A stretch of DNA of 64,000 bases from Accumulibacter sp036625275 (GCF_036625275.1 NZ_JAZKUD010000006.1:1-64000), one strand, 5' to 3'; shown: positions 35,416 through 45,228, counted from the first letter of the stretch. Made by a program: numbers and translations. Notes: generated by a model not told the origin, from the sequence alone.

Positions 35416-35904
35416 TTGAAACTTGTTTTTGTCGTGCTGGCTTCGCTTCTTTCTGGATTTGCTTTCGGAGATTCCTTTCCAGTCCTGGGTTCGCCGGGTG
35501 AATGGCCTGATACGTCACCGATCCTGAGCGGACGAGCCAGCTTTTACGGGACCGCTTTTAGCGGGCGCAAGACGGCCTCTGGCGAGCATTTTGATCACCG
35601 GACCATTTCCGCAGCAAGCAATCGCTTTCCCATGGGCGCGCTGGTGGCTGTTCGCCGTGTCTTGTCAGCGCGTTGCGTGGTGGTCAGGATCAATGATCGG
35701 ATGGGACATCGCAGCCGGCTGATCGATCTCTCACGTGAGGCGGCGGTACGTCTCGGCATGATCGAGGCCGGTGTGACCGAAGTGGAAGTCGTGGCGTTGC
35801 CGAAATACCTGAAAGGCCACGAGAACGCCTGTTCGCTCGCCTTCATGCCTCCGCCACACCTGCATGTCAGCGACGAGCCAGGTACAGGGATGGCAAAGAA
35901 GTGA
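35416..35904 (+). CDS. Short RlpA-like double-psi beta-barrel protein, secreted
   Basis: A 162-aa protein with a signal peptide (LVFVVLASLLSGFAFG) and only the RlpA barrel: GRASFYGTAFSGRKTASGE, then VRINDRMGHRSRLIDLSREA. No SPOR domain and no lipobox. Start TTG 35416 is supported by GAGGAG at 35401-35406, 9 nt away; no ATG fits. The family cleaves glycan strands, but activity in this short form is inference. Confidence 0.8.
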   Translation: MKLVFVVLASLLSGFAFGDSFPVLGSPGEWPDTSPILSGRASFYGTAFSGRKTASGEHFDHRTISAASNRFPMGALVAVRRVLSARCVVVRINDRMGHRSRLIDLSREAAVRLGMIEAGVTEVEVVALPKYLKGHENACSLAFMPPPHLHVSDEPGTGMAKK

Positions 35905-35960
35905 GCGTGCGTGCATAGCCACAAGCCGAATGACTCGTCAACAAGGGGAGGGGATACGAG

Positions 35961-37109
35961 ATGAAAGAGGGGGAACTGTCCAGGGTCAAGAAGTCAGTCG
36001 CGTTGTCCGGTGTGGTTGCCGGCGACACGGCGATCTGTGCGGTAGGGCGCATCGGCAATGATCTGTATTACCGTGGTTATGATGTGATTGCCCTGGCCGA
36101 GCATGCCACTTTCGAGGAAGTGGCCTATCTGCTGCTCTACGGACGCTTGCCGAGTCCGACCCAGCTCAACCAGTACAAGAAGAAGCTCAAGACGCTGCGT
36201 GGATTGCCAGTGATGCTGCGACCAATGCTGGAGAGCCTGCCGGCCTCGGCGCATCCGATGGACGTCTTGCGTAGCGGATGTTCAGCGCTCGGCACGATTC
36301 TGCCGGAAGCGCAGGATCATAACCCCGGTGCGGCGCGTGAGATCGCCGACCGGCTGATTGCCAGCTTCGGATCGATGCTGCTCTACTGGTATCACTGGTC
36401 GCATAACGGCCGGCGCATCGAGACCGAGACTGATGATGACTCGATCGCCGCGCACTTTCTCCACCTCTTGCGGGGCAAGGCCCCGACGGCGCTGCAGGCG
36501 AGCAGTCTCGACAAGTCCCTGGTGCTTTATGCCGAACACGAGTTCAATGCTTCGACCTTTACTGCCCGGACGATCACTGGCACCGGTGCCGACCTGTATG
36601 CAGCGATCAGTGGTGCGATCGGCGCGCTGAGTGGCCGTCTGCACGGCGGTGCAAACGAGGTTGCTTTCGAGATCCAGAGCCGCTATAACGACGCCGAGCA
36701 CGCCGAGCAGGACATCAACCGCCGCCTCGAGAACAAGGAAATCGTCATCGGTTTCGGTCACCCCCTGTATACCATCTCCGATCCGCGCCACAAGGTCATC
36801 CGCGCCGTTGCCCAGCAATTGTGTACTGCGGGAGACAACCGGGTGCTGTTCGACATCGCCAGTCGAATCGAGGCCGTGATGTGGGAGCAAAAGCGCATTT
36901 TTCCCAATGTCGATTGGTTTTCGGCCGTGGTGTATCACATGCTGGCCGTTCCAACACCGATGTTTACCCCGCTGTTTGTCATTGCCCGTACCAGCGGCTG
37001 GGCAGCGCACGTCATCGAGCAACGCATCGATGGAAGAATCATCCGCCCCTGGGCCAACTACGTTGGACCGGAGGAGCAGAAGTTTGTCACTCTGTCAGAA
37101 CGATGCTGA
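35961..37109 (+). CDS. prpC: 2-methylcitrate synthase
   Basis: Condenses propionyl-CoA with oxaloacetate in propionate catabolism. Seen: SGVVAGDTAICAVGRIGNDL at the start, HGGANEVAFEI (catalytic His) and GFGHPLYTISDPRHKVIR. 382 aa, the size of PrpC rather than the ~430-aa GltA. A strong GGGGAGGGG precedes the ATG. prpD follows after 42 bp; prpB, acnD and prpR are not adjacent. Confidence 0.9.
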   Translation: MKEGELSRVKKSVALSGVVAGDTAICAVGRIGNDLYYRGYDVIALAEHATFEEVAYLLLYGRLPSPTQLNQYKKKLKTLRGLPVMLRPMLESLPASAHPMDVLRSGCSALGTILPEAQDHNPGAAREIADRLIASFGSMLLYWYHWSHNGRRIETETDDDSIAAHFLHLLRGKAPTALQASSLDKSLVLYAEHEFNASTFTARTITGTGADLYAAISGAIGALSGRLHGGANEVAFEIQSRYNDAEHAEQDINRRLENKEIVIGFGHPLYTISDPRHKVIRAVAQQLCTAGDNRVLFDIASRIEAVMWEQKRIFPNVDWFSAVVYHMLAVPTPMFTPLFVIARTSGWAAHVIEQRIDGRIIRPWANYVGPEEQKFVTLSERC

Positions 37110-37151
37110 GCATTCCGCGGGGCAGTTGCTCCGCAGCAAGAGAAAACAGAC

Positions 37152-38603
37152 ATGAGCACACGCATTCCCGCCACACCTCCCGCACCGGACCAGGTACTGG
37201 TCGATATTGCCGACTACGTTCTCGACTTCAAGATCGAGTCGAGAGCGGCTTTTGAAACGGCGCGCTATTGCCTGATCGACGCGCTCGGTTGCGGTCTTGA
37301 AGCGCTTGCCTACCCGGCCTGCAGCAAACTGCTCGGGCCGATCGTTCCAGGCTCCGTCGTCCCTGACGGTGCCCGTGTTCCCGGTACCGTATTTCAACTC
37401 GACCCAGTGCAGGCGGCCTTCAACATCGGTACGCTGATTCGCTGGCTGGACTTCAACGACACCTGGCTGGCCGCCGAATGGGGGCATCCCTCGGATAATC
37501 TCGGGGGCATTCTCGCGACTGCCGACTGGCTGTCGCGGACCCGCATCGCCAGCGGGCAGGCGCCGCTACTGATGCGCCAGGTCTTGGAAGCGATGATCAA
37601 AGCCTATGAGATCCAGGGGGTGCTATCCCTCGAAAACAGCTTCAATCGCGTCGGGCTGGACCACGTCCTGCTGGTCAAGGTGGCGACTGCTGCGGTATGC
37701 ACCTGGCTGATGGGCGGTGGGCGAGAGCAGGTCATCAATGCCGTTTCGCAGGCCTTTGTCGATGGTCAGCCGCTGCGCACTTATCGGCACGCGCCAAACA
37801 CCGGTTCGCGAAAATCCTGGGCAGCGGGCGATGCCACCGCGCGCGGTGTATTGCTGGCGCTCATGTCGTGCAAGGGTGAAATGGGTTATCCGTCGGTGTT
37901 GACTGCCCCGACCTGGGGCTTTTATGAGGTTCTGTTCAAGGGACAGCCGTTCCGCCTGTCGCGTCGGTATGGCAGCTATGTGATCGAGAATGTGTTGTTC
38001 AAGATCAGTTTTCCAGCCGAGTTCCACGCTCAGACGGCGGTCGAGTGTGCGGTGGAACTGCATTCGCAGGTGCGTGGACGGATTGACAGGATTGCCAGGG
38101 TACTGATTCGCACCCATGAATCGGCGCTGCGCATCATCGACAAGCAGGGGCCGCTCTTCAATCCCGCCGACCGCGACCACTGCCTGCAATACATGGTTGC
38201 TGTCGCGCTGATCAAGGGACGGCTGACTAGCGAAGACTACGAGGATGCGGCTGCCGCCGACCCGCGTATCGACGCGTTGCGTGCGAAGATCGAGGTCCGC
38301 GAAGAACCCAGGTTTTCGGCGGACTATCTGGACCCGTCCAAGCGCTCGATCGCCAATGCCGTGCAAGTCGTGTTCGCCGACGGCAGCCGAACCGCAGAAC
38401 TGGTTTCCGAATATCCGTTGGGACACTGTCGACGCCGCGCCGAAGGGATTCCGGTACTGGTCGAGAAATTCCGGACTCATCTGGCACGCCGGTTTTCCCC
38501 GGCACAGCAAGACCGCATCGAAGAGTCTTCGCGCGATGTGTACCAACTGGGCACGCTGGCAGTGCACGATTACCTCGACCTGTATGCCCAATATGTGCAC
38601 TGA
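37152..38603 (+). CDS. prpD: MmgE/PrpD-family 2-methylcitrate dehydratase
   Basis: Dehydrates 2-methylcitrate to 2-methyl-cis-aconitate. Seen: DALGCGLEALAYPAC, WLDFNDTWLAAEWGHPSDN, and RKSWAAGDATARGVLLALM, all PrpD hallmarks. 483 aa, normal. Second gene of prpC-prpD, convergent with the metalloprotease gene. Confidence 0.92.
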   Translation: MSTRIPATPPAPDQVLVDIADYVLDFKIESRAAFETARYCLIDALGCGLEALAYPACSKLLGPIVPGSVVPDGARVPGTVFQLDPVQAAFNIGTLIRWLDFNDTWLAAEWGHPSDNLGGILATADWLSRTRIASGQAPLLMRQVLEAMIKAYEIQGVLSLENSFNRVGLDHVLLVKVATAAVCTWLMGGGREQVINAVSQAFVDGQPLRTYRHAPNTGSRKSWAAGDATARGVLLALMSCKGEMGYPSVLTAPTWGFYEVLFKGQPFRLSRRYGSYVIENVLFKISFPAEFHAQTAVECAVELHSQVRGRIDRIARVLIRTHESALRIIDKQGPLFNPADRDHCLQYMVAVALIKGRLTSEDYEDAAAADPRIDALRAKIEVREEPRFSADYLDPSKRSIANAVQVVFADGSRTAELVSEYPLGHCRRRAEGIPVLVEKFRTHLARRFSPAQQDRIEESSRDVYQLGTLAVHDYLDLYAQYVH

Positions 38604-38619
38604 TCGGTTCTCTATCACA

Positions 38620-39948
38620 TCAGACAAAACCGATGCCGACTTCGGAGAGACCCACAAGGTCGATATTGGCCGCGTTCTGAGCAGTTTCAGCAGCCAGCAC
38701 GCCCAGGCTGGCCGGCGTATACGCGCCGCTTTCGAGCAGGCTGGTGAAGAAGGCCAGCGTGTCGGGCGAGGGCGCGCTGCCGATCACGTTGGTGTATAGC
38801 AAAGTCACCACCGCCTGGTGGCTGGCGCCGGCGCCGAGCCGGGCATCCAGCGCAAGTTGCATCAGGCTTTGGTAGGACATGCCGCCATCGAGCAGACCAA
38901 GCCCGATGCCGACATAGGCAGGATTGTCGACTGCGGCTGCGCCGAATACGGCCCCCAAGACTTTGGCGGTGGTGCCGGCATGGCCGTCGATGTCGATCGC
39001 CAGCTTGTGGTCGGCAAAATGCAGGCGTTCGATGCCGTACAGGAAATCGTGGCCATCTTGGCCGGCAGTGTCGCTTACCGACCAGTGACCGTTCGTCATG
39101 GCTAGCGCATAGTGGTCGGCAGGGCCGTTGTAATGGGCGGTGTCCTGACCGATGCCACCGCTCAACTGATCGTCGCCGGCCAGGCCTTCGAGCACGTCGT
39201 TACCGTTGCTGCCGGTCAGGGTATCGGTGCCGCGAGTGCCCATCAGATACTGCCCGCGGCTACCCTGGCCGAGTGCCTTGCCCAGGCCGTCACCCCCATA
39301 GAGAAACCTCAGCGCTGCAATATCGTAGGGCGAATAGTCGCTATAGGGCCCGCCGGCATGGTTATAGGACATCAGTGTGTTCGCCGTGTGGTCGTCGGCC
39401 TCGCTCAGCCGCACACTGCCCGAAAAGGGGTGCTTCAACCCCAGCGCATGGCCCAACTCGTGCAGGAGCACCTCGTAGCCGGCCGAGCCGGCAGCGGGGG
39501 CGTGGTTGCTGGCTGCGAAGTCGGCGTTGTCAAGGTAGATGTAGGCGTCCGCCGTGTACGTAATGATCGTGTTGTCGCCGTCGAACGAGTAGTGGCGGCG
39601 CGTTGAGCAGATGCCCGCGGTGCTGCTGCTGGTGATGATGTCGGCGGCAGCGAAATAAAGATCGGCCACAGCGCCGTCGGCGGTGGCCACGAAGGTGATG
39701 CCGGTGATCTGTGTCAGCCGGTTGAGGGCCTGCACCGCGGCCGCCTGTTGCGTGGCATTGAAAGCCACTGGTGCAGCACTGATCGTACTGCCGATGTCGC
39801 GGCTGTTGCCGTCGTTCAGTGCGAAGGTATAGAAGAGCGTGTTGCGAGCGGGAGCCACCCAGTTCCAGCCGGGGCCGCTATCCAGGAGGGCATCGATATG
39901 GATCAGGCCGGACGCGGCCTGCGTATTAATGTCGGTGACGGTGGTCAT
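38620..39948 (-). CDS. Secreted serralysin-like (M10) metzincin protease with RTX repeats and DUF4214
   Basis: A 442-aa protein without a Sec signal. Seen: zinc site HELGHALGLKH at residues 163-173, Met-turn TLMSY at 191-195, one short RTX calcium block about residues 236-266 (GTRGTDTLTGSNGNDVLEG), and a C-terminal DUF4214 domain (about 335-430). Family members leave by type I secretion through a C-terminal signal; no T1SS genes are nearby. It starts 25 bp after a diguanylate cyclase on the same strand, so the two may be co-transcribed. Confidence 0.85.
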   Translation of the reverse strand: MTTVTDINTQAASGLIHIDALLDSGPGWNWVAPARNTLFYTFALNDGNSRDIGSTISAAPVAFNATQQAAAVQALNRLTQITGITFVATADGAVADLYFAAADIITSSSTAGICSTRRHYSFDGDNTIITYTADAYIYLDNADFAASNHAPAAGSAGYEVLLHELGHALGLKHPFSGSVRLSEADDHTANTLMSYNHAGGPYSDYSPYDIAALRFLYGGDGLGKALGQGSRGQYLMGTRGTDTLTGSNGNDVLEGLAGDDQLSGGIGQDTAHYNGPADHYALAMTNGHWSVSDTAGQDGHDFLYGIERLHFADHKLAIDIDGHAGTTAKVLGAVFGAAAVDNPAYVGIGLGLLDGGMSYQSLMQLALDARLGAGASHQAVVTLLYTNVIGSAPSPDTLAFFTSLLESGAYTPASLGVLAAETAQNAANIDLVGLSEVGIGFV

Positions 39949-39973
39949 GTGATGTTCTGCAGTCCTTTCATGA

Positions 39974-41545
39974 TCAAGGGGGGCTCAAATCGCCAGCATC
40001 GTTAGGCACTACGAACCGTTTTCGTTGCTGCTTCATCTTGTACATGTGTTCATCAGCGTCGGCGATGAATTCCTCCAGCGTCGAGTGATGTTCCGGATTG
40101 AAGTCGGTCACACCCAAACTGATGCCCATGGCGAAGGGCTTGTGTTCCTGAATGCCAATTGCGACGATCCGATCCTCGATGCGTGCAAGCAGGCGGGAGA
40201 CGGCTTCTTTCTCACAGTCGTGGAAGATCAGCAGAAACTCGTCGCCCCCGAGCCGCATCGCAACATCGCCGGCACGAATCGATGTTGACAGGACTTCAGC
40301 CGTCTTGCGTAACAACCAGTCGCCTTCGGAGTGGCCAAATCGATCGTTGGTCGTCTTCAGACCATCAAGGTCAGCAAAACAGAGGGTGAGTGATCGACGA
40401 TCGCGTTTGCAGCGGGCCATCGAATTTTGCAGAATCATCAATCCGGCGCGTCGATTGAGCAACCCGGTCATTTCGTCAAAGGTGGCGAAATGCTCAAGCG
40501 CCGCATGTGCTTTCTTGAGATCGCTGATGTTGGTCATGCCAAGGACCAGCACCTCTCGCCCGGCAAAGCGGATTTGGCGAACGGAAACCAGGGCATTGGT
40601 CACGGTGTTCTGTACCGTCAGGAGAATGATCTCGTAGTCATTGAGAGACTCGTTGTTGATGATTTTTTCAAGAAACAGTCGGTTCGCATCAAAGGTGTCA
40701 TCGAGATAGGTTTGCAAATGACTTCCGGCAAGTTGCCGAACGGTGACTCCGGTCAGTTCAGCGGTTTTCTGGTTGGCATCCAGAATGGTCAGATTCTTGT
40801 TATCGACCAGCAGCAGTGCGGTTGGACTGACGGAGAAGAGGTGACGCATGTCCTCTTCCTTCTGTTCAAGTGCCAGCATGTCTTGACGGATGCGACGAGT
40901 CACCGGCGAAAAAATAAACAGGGCTTCGAGCGCCAGTACCAGCAGGGTGAGTACCATCAAAGCCAGTTCAACCCAGCGTGCCACATCTAGCTTGCGCTTG
41001 GCCTCCTGATCGTAGCGGAATACGATTTCATCCATACCTTGCAGAAAACTGGACTCGTGTTCGCGAATGCTCTGGATATCCTGGTCGACGGGCTGAGCCT
41101 GCGCAGAGGTTGCCAACAGGTTTCTTGTCGCGGCAATGATCGCCTGATGGTGTGGGTCGATGCGGTTGTAAAGGGCGATGACCTCTACACTGTTTTTTCC
41201 CGGTAGCCCAAGTTCGGTGTCGCCGTGCAGCAGTCCTTGGTGTGAGCGCTTCCAGAGTTCCAACGTCTCTGCAAGTTGCTGGCGGTAGCTTGTCGCTGAC
41301 TCGGTTGCCTGGGCATTGGCCACGTAGAACGCGTTCTTGGTGATTTTTTGGCTCAGCATGCGCTGTCGGCCGGCAATGTTGACGACGCGCGAGTCAGATG
41401 TCTGATCGGCAATCAGGTGCTGTACCACGATCTGTGACAGGATGGTTAGCAAGGCGATCAGCGATAGCGCCGTGATGTAGCGTTTGCGAAGCTGGCCGGC
41501 TGTCAAGACAGCATTCAATGCGGGGATTATTCTGTTCTTCGGCAT
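39974..41545 (-). CDS. Membrane diguanylate cyclase with PilJ-type sensor and PAS domain
   Basis: Makes cyclic di-GMP from GTP. Seen: TM1 about residues 27-47, a periplasmic PilJ-like four-helix sensor (VVNIAGRQRMLSQKITKNAF), TM2 about 195-215, a PAS domain (LFSVSPTALLLVDNKNLTIL), then GGDEF with RLGGDEFLLIF near residue 432. An RAGD inhibitory site lies five residues before GGDEF, so product feedback is expected. 523 aa. Upstream of the secreted protease, and about 3.8 kb from a c-di-GMP riboswitch. Confidence 0.92.
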   Translation of the reverse strand: MPKNRIIPALNAVLTAGQLRKRYITALSLIALLTILSQIVVQHLIADQTSDSRVVNIAGRQRMLSQKITKNAFYVANAQATESATSYRQQLAETLELWKRSHQGLLHGDTELGLPGKNSVEVIALYNRIDPHHQAIIAATRNLLATSAQAQPVDQDIQSIREHESSFLQGMDEIVFRYDQEAKRKLDVARWVELALMVLTLLVLALEALFIFSPVTRRIRQDMLALEQKEEDMRHLFSVSPTALLLVDNKNLTILDANQKTAELTGVTVRQLAGSHLQTYLDDTFDANRLFLEKIINNESLNDYEIILLTVQNTVTNALVSVRQIRFAGREVLVLGMTNISDLKKAHAALEHFATFDEMTGLLNRRAGLMILQNSMARCKRDRRSLTLCFADLDGLKTTNDRFGHSEGDWLLRKTAEVLSTSIRAGDVAMRLGGDEFLLIFHDCEKEAVSRLLARIEDRIVAIGIQEHKPFAMGISLGVTDFNPEHHSTLEEFIADADEHMYKMKQQRKRFVVPNDAGDLSPP

Positions 41546-41675
41546 GCGCCTACTCTAATCGAAAACCGGTTGCCGATAATGCGCTACCCTCGCCGCATCG
41601 AAGCCATTGTTCGATATCGGTCTGGGCCAGGCATCGGTGATGGCAAACCCTCTGGATGAACCACAGAGGTCTGGC

Positions 41676-43712
41676 TCAGGGTTTGTCGCCAGCGCTGACG
41701 GCCAGCCAGAGTTCATAGTGGCAAGGTCGTATCGCTGACGAACCCTCAAAGCCGTGCATGTATTTCACCGGCACGTCAGGCAGACCGGCATGGGCCAGGG
41801 CGGCCGCTGCCGCTTCTGCACCGCCCTCCTCGGCTTTATGAAAATAGCGAATCTCGTTGGCGGATGGCATCCTTTCGGGCACCATCACTTCAGTCTGCGG
41901 GACGATGAAGCCCGCTGCGCGCAACGCCGGCGCCAGCCGCTGCACCAGCGCGCTGCCCGCTGGCGAACCGACCTGGGGGTACAGGCGCCGACCGGCCGGA
42001 CACGACTGGAGTGCCGTCGTCGCCTGCACAACGCTCTGGTACGAGCGATTGGCATCGGAAAGCAGGGCGCTTGCCTCGGCGGCACGGTCGGGCTTGTTGC
42101 CTTCGAGCAACTGGGCTGCCGCCAGCGCTTTTGTGGCGGCTTCCAGGGCACTGGCGCGTTCAGAGTCTGCTGCCGACGCATTGCGGGTTTCCCACTTCGC
42201 CACCGACAAGGCTTGCCTGGCTTCTTCGTTTGCTGTCAGAGCCCACCACAACAAGCCCATGGCGATGACCAGGAGCACCATCAGCCCGATCAACAACCGC
42301 CGCGTACGGCGCGATGCGGCCAACGCATCTTCGGCGCGAGCACGCTCCAAGTCCGCGCGCTCTTCGGCCAGCCTGGCGGCAGCAGCGCGCTGCTTGAACA
42401 GTTCGAGTTCGGCGGCTTCCTTCTCACGTTGCAGGTGGCCCGTGGCTTCGGCTTGCTGCTGCGCCAGTTGCGCGCGGGACAGCGCGACGGTGGCCAGCCG
42501 GTCATGGACCAGCTCGACCTGGTCTCCTTGCTCGGTGATTTCGATACGCAACAGCCGTCGGTTGACCAATTCGCGCAACGCGGGCAGTAGTGTTGCGTCG
42601 ACTGCGGCCAAAGGATAGGGTCTGCGCGTACCGTCGATGGTGATCAGGTTGGCCTCGATCCAGCTTGCTGCCGAAATTCGCTGCGCATCGGGCAGGTCGG
42701 CAAAGGCCTGGTTGTAGAAGCGGTCGAGGATCTGCGCGCCCCGTGCCTCGAGGTCGCTGACATCGAGCTGCAGGCCTGGCGGCCGTTTCGCCAGGCGGTC
42801 GGCGTTGAGACTCGCGCACACCAGGCTCAGCAGCGCCGGTTCGATTCGACGCGATTCGCGCGCCACCCGCATGGCACTGGATTGGGCCATCTGGCAGCCC
42901 AGGAACTCGACGATGCGCTGTGCCGAGGGGGCGTCGACGAGTTTGCCGCCGGTCTTCTGCACCGCATCGAGCGCCTGCTCCCGTGACATCGGCAACAGTC
43001 GGTAGCGATTCGGTCCCAGGCGTGGGATAAGGTCGGTCCAGGTTTCGAGTTCGGGCAGAAAGTCCTCGCGCAGAGCGATCAGGAAGCGGTAAGGCTGGCC
43101 ATCCAAGTCGAGGTGGTCGAGCAATTCGTCGTGCTGGTCCAGACGTGCGGTCACCTGCGGTGGCACGCGATTCTCCAGCAGATCGCCGAGTTGTTCGAAG
43201 GTCTGCCGGCGCAGATGTTCATCAGGCTGAAGGGTGAAGATTTCCTCGAACTGGTCGAGCACAAAGACGATCGTCCAGCGCCGGCCAGTGGTGTCGAACA
43301 GGTGTTGTCGGCGGTCATGCAGACGCTCCCACAGTGCGGCCACGTCATCGCCTGCGGCCGTGTCGCTGTTGTCGACGGTGTTTGAGCGAAGCCGAGCCTG
43401 GACGACGGCATCGTTGAGTGAGCGCAGTAGCTGCGATGACAAGGCCGGCGTGCCCGCACCGTGTTCGACGCGTCGCAGCGGCACGGGCAACAGGCAACGC
43501 TCGCGCAGTAGCGGGAACAGCCCGGCCAGTAGCAGCGAGGTCTTGCCAAGACCGGACTTGCCGAAAAACACACACACGGGCGTTGTCAGCAGGCTGCGCT
43601 GCAGTGCCTGCACATCGTCATCCCGGCCATTGAAGAAGCTGCTCGCGCTCTCGGTGAACGGGTCTAGCCAGGGCCAGGGGTTCTGCGCATCGAGATGCCC
43701 GCGCTCAGCCAT
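41676..43712 (-). CDS. nSTAND-type NTPase with membrane segment and C-terminal LytR_C-like domain
   Basis: A 678-aa protein. Seen: Walker A GKSGLGKTS at residues 51-59, Walker B IVFVLDQFEEIF near 150, an NTPase/winged-helix region to about 430, a coiled coil, one transmembrane helix (about 470-495, LLIGLMVLLVIAMGLLWWAL), a second helical stretch, and a C-terminal domain with LVQRLAPALRAAGFIVPQTE and NEIRYFHKAEE resembling LytR_C-like domains of conflict proteins. ATG 43712 overlaps the effector stop by 8 bp. Likely the sensor/switch of a two-gene defence module; inferred. Confidence 0.8.
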   Translation of the reverse strand: MAERGHLDAQNPWPWLDPFTESASSFFNGRDDDVQALQRSLLTTPVCVFFGKSGLGKTSLLLAGLFPLLRERCLLPVPLRRVEHGAGTPALSSQLLRSLNDAVVQARLRSNTVDNSDTAAGDDVAALWERLHDRRQHLFDTTGRRWTIVFVLDQFEEIFTLQPDEHLRRQTFEQLGDLLENRVPPQVTARLDQHDELLDHLDLDGQPYRFLIALREDFLPELETWTDLIPRLGPNRYRLLPMSREQALDAVQKTGGKLVDAPSAQRIVEFLGCQMAQSSAMRVARESRRIEPALLSLVCASLNADRLAKRPPGLQLDVSDLEARGAQILDRFYNQAFADLPDAQRISAASWIEANLITIDGTRRPYPLAAVDATLLPALRELVNRRLLRIEITEQGDQVELVHDRLATVALSRAQLAQQQAEATGHLQREKEAAELELFKQRAAAARLAEERADLERARAEDALAASRRTRRLLIGLMVLLVIAMGLLWWALTANEEARQALSVAKWETRNASAADSERASALEAATKALAAAQLLEGNKPDRAAEASALLSDANRSYQSVVQATTALQSCPAGRRLYPQVGSPAGSALVQRLAPALRAAGFIVPQTEVMVPERMPSANEIRYFHKAEEGGAEAAAAALAHAGLPDVPVKYMHGFEGSSAIRPCHYELWLAVSAGDKP

Positions 43713-45102
43713 TGCCGGCCTTGTGGAAGCGCCCGACAAGCTCCTGCAGCTTCCTGATGTCTTCATCGGACAGCTGGCCCTGCGGGGCGTGCATGAGCTG
43801 GATGCGCCGGAAATCACTCGTGAAGCCGTTGAAGATGCGTTCGTAGCCGCTGCGATCCGGGGCCGTGGCGTCGATGCCAATGGGCAGCACGAATGCGTCG
43901 TTGACCCGCATCGCCCGCATGACGGCCTTACGCCATTCCTCCCAGAATACTCCTTCGCGACGGCGGTCAGCCTGTTTCGACAGCACCGGCACGAAGAAGT
44001 CACAATGCTCGATAGCGTCGTCGATACGGTCGGACCAGTCGTCGCCGGCGATCAGCTTGCGCTGGTCGAACCAGACGTCGCCGAACTTGAGTTCGACCAG
44101 CGCATCGGCGACACGCCGCGCCGCTGCGCGATCCTCGCTGGCATAGCTGACAAATACCGAAGGACTGGCCCCAGCCGCCGCGCCAGGCTTTGCCACCACC
44201 GGCACGGCATGCCTTGGTGCAGGCCCGAGCAGCGCCTCAAGCTCGGCAACGAATTCCGATGGTGACCATGGAAACACTGTCGCGTTGGGGTTGAAACGCG
44301 CGAGGAACGAATTCAGCCCAGGGTCCTGAGCGTCGGCGGCGAAGAACTCCATTTTTTTGTCCTGCGAGGACAAGCGTGCCTCGTTGGCCAGACGCAGAAA
44401 GCCGCGTCCCAACCAGTCCGGCAGGTTGCAACCAAGAAACAGCAGGTCGCGGCTGCGCATTTCGGTCAGCAGGTTGGGCGCGCGCCGCGTGCCTTCCTCT
44501 TGAAACTTGTAGAAGTACTCGAGGGCATCTTCCTCGTGGATGGCCAGTCGCGTGCCGGTAGCGCTACGCCCCAGTGGAAAGAACACTCTGGTCGTACCGG
44601 CGCACGCCGGTGAGACGTCTACGGGTTGCGAACTGTCGGCGTTGGGCGAGTAGGCCCCCACCTTGACTGCATCGGCACCGAGCAGGCGCTGCAGTGCGTC
44701 TACGAGCAGGTCATCGGGCGTCAAGCAGATGTAGAGGTCGAATACGTGCAGGCGGGCAAGCCGATCGAGCAGCGGAGACGCCGTGATGCCCGACGCTGCG
44801 TCCTTGACGATAGCCGAAACCGAGCGCCGCACGCGCTCTGTACTCACGTCGCTGTGATCTGCGAGCACCTGGGCCACGCCGCGATGCAACAGCCAGCCAC
44901 TGCTCCCGGTTGCTGCCGGCAGTATGCTGCCGTAAGTGGCGAGCAATTGGTCCACGACGACGCGGTAAAACGGTAAGTGGGTGCATTCGCCATCGGTAGT
45001 GACGTTCTCCACTGTCACCATCTCGGGTCCGAGCACCGGCACGACGCAGTGTGCGCGCAGCGCTTCAGCAAGGCTCTGTCGGCCCGCGAGCAGACGATCC
45101 AC
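43705..45102 (-). CDS. SIR2-like/TIR two-domain effector of a conflict system
   Basis: 465 aa from GTG 45102. Seen: an N-terminal SIR2-like domain with CVVPVLGPEM near the start and LLFLGCNLPDWLGRGFLRL near residue 240, then a C-terminal TIR domain about 316-450 (SVFVSYASEDRAAARR, WFDQRKLIAGDDW) with an acidic FWEEW in the catalytic-Glu region. Both folds can consume NAD+ in phage-defence proteins. The open frame extends to ATG 45273, but that stretch lacks domain residues and carries a TTGACT-18-GATACT promoter-like pair at 45228-45199, so the later start is preferred. Confidence 0.75.
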   Translation of the reverse strand: MDRLLAGRQSLAEALRAHCVVPVLGPEMVTVENVTTDGECTHLPFYRVVVDQLLATYGSILPAATGSSGWLLHRGVAQVLADHSDVSTERVRRSVSAIVKDAASGITASPLLDRLARLHVFDLYICLTPDDLLVDALQRLLGADAVKVGAYSPNADSSQPVDVSPACAGTTRVFFPLGRSATGTRLAIHEEDALEYFYKFQEEGTRRAPNLLTEMRSRDLLFLGCNLPDWLGRGFLRLANEARLSSQDKKMEFFAADAQDPGLNSFLARFNPNATVFPWSPSEFVAELEALLGPAPRHAVPVVAKPGAAAGASPSVFVSYASEDRAAARRVADALVELKFGDVWFDQRKLIAGDDWSDRIDDAIEHCDFFVPVLSKQADRRREGVFWEEWRKAVMRAMRVNDAFVLPIGIDATAPDRSGYERIFNGFTSDFRRIQLMHAPQGQLSDEDIRKLQELVGRFHKAGNG

Positions 45103-45198
45103 GTCAGGGATGACCCGATAGCCAAGGGATGACAGCGATGGCCCGCATGCTGGCTTTCTGATACGTGAAAAGGGTAGAAAATCAACGCTATGTCGGAA

Positions 45199-45228
45199 AG
45201 TATCGCGCGTCACGACAGCCGCAGTCAA
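45199..45228 (-). promoter_or_regulatory. Sigma70-like promoter for the SIR2-TIR/nSTAND module
   Basis: TTGACT (45228-45223) and GATACT (45204-45199) on the minus strand with an 18-bp spacer. It would give a leader of about 90 nt to GTG 45102. Confidence 0.5.
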
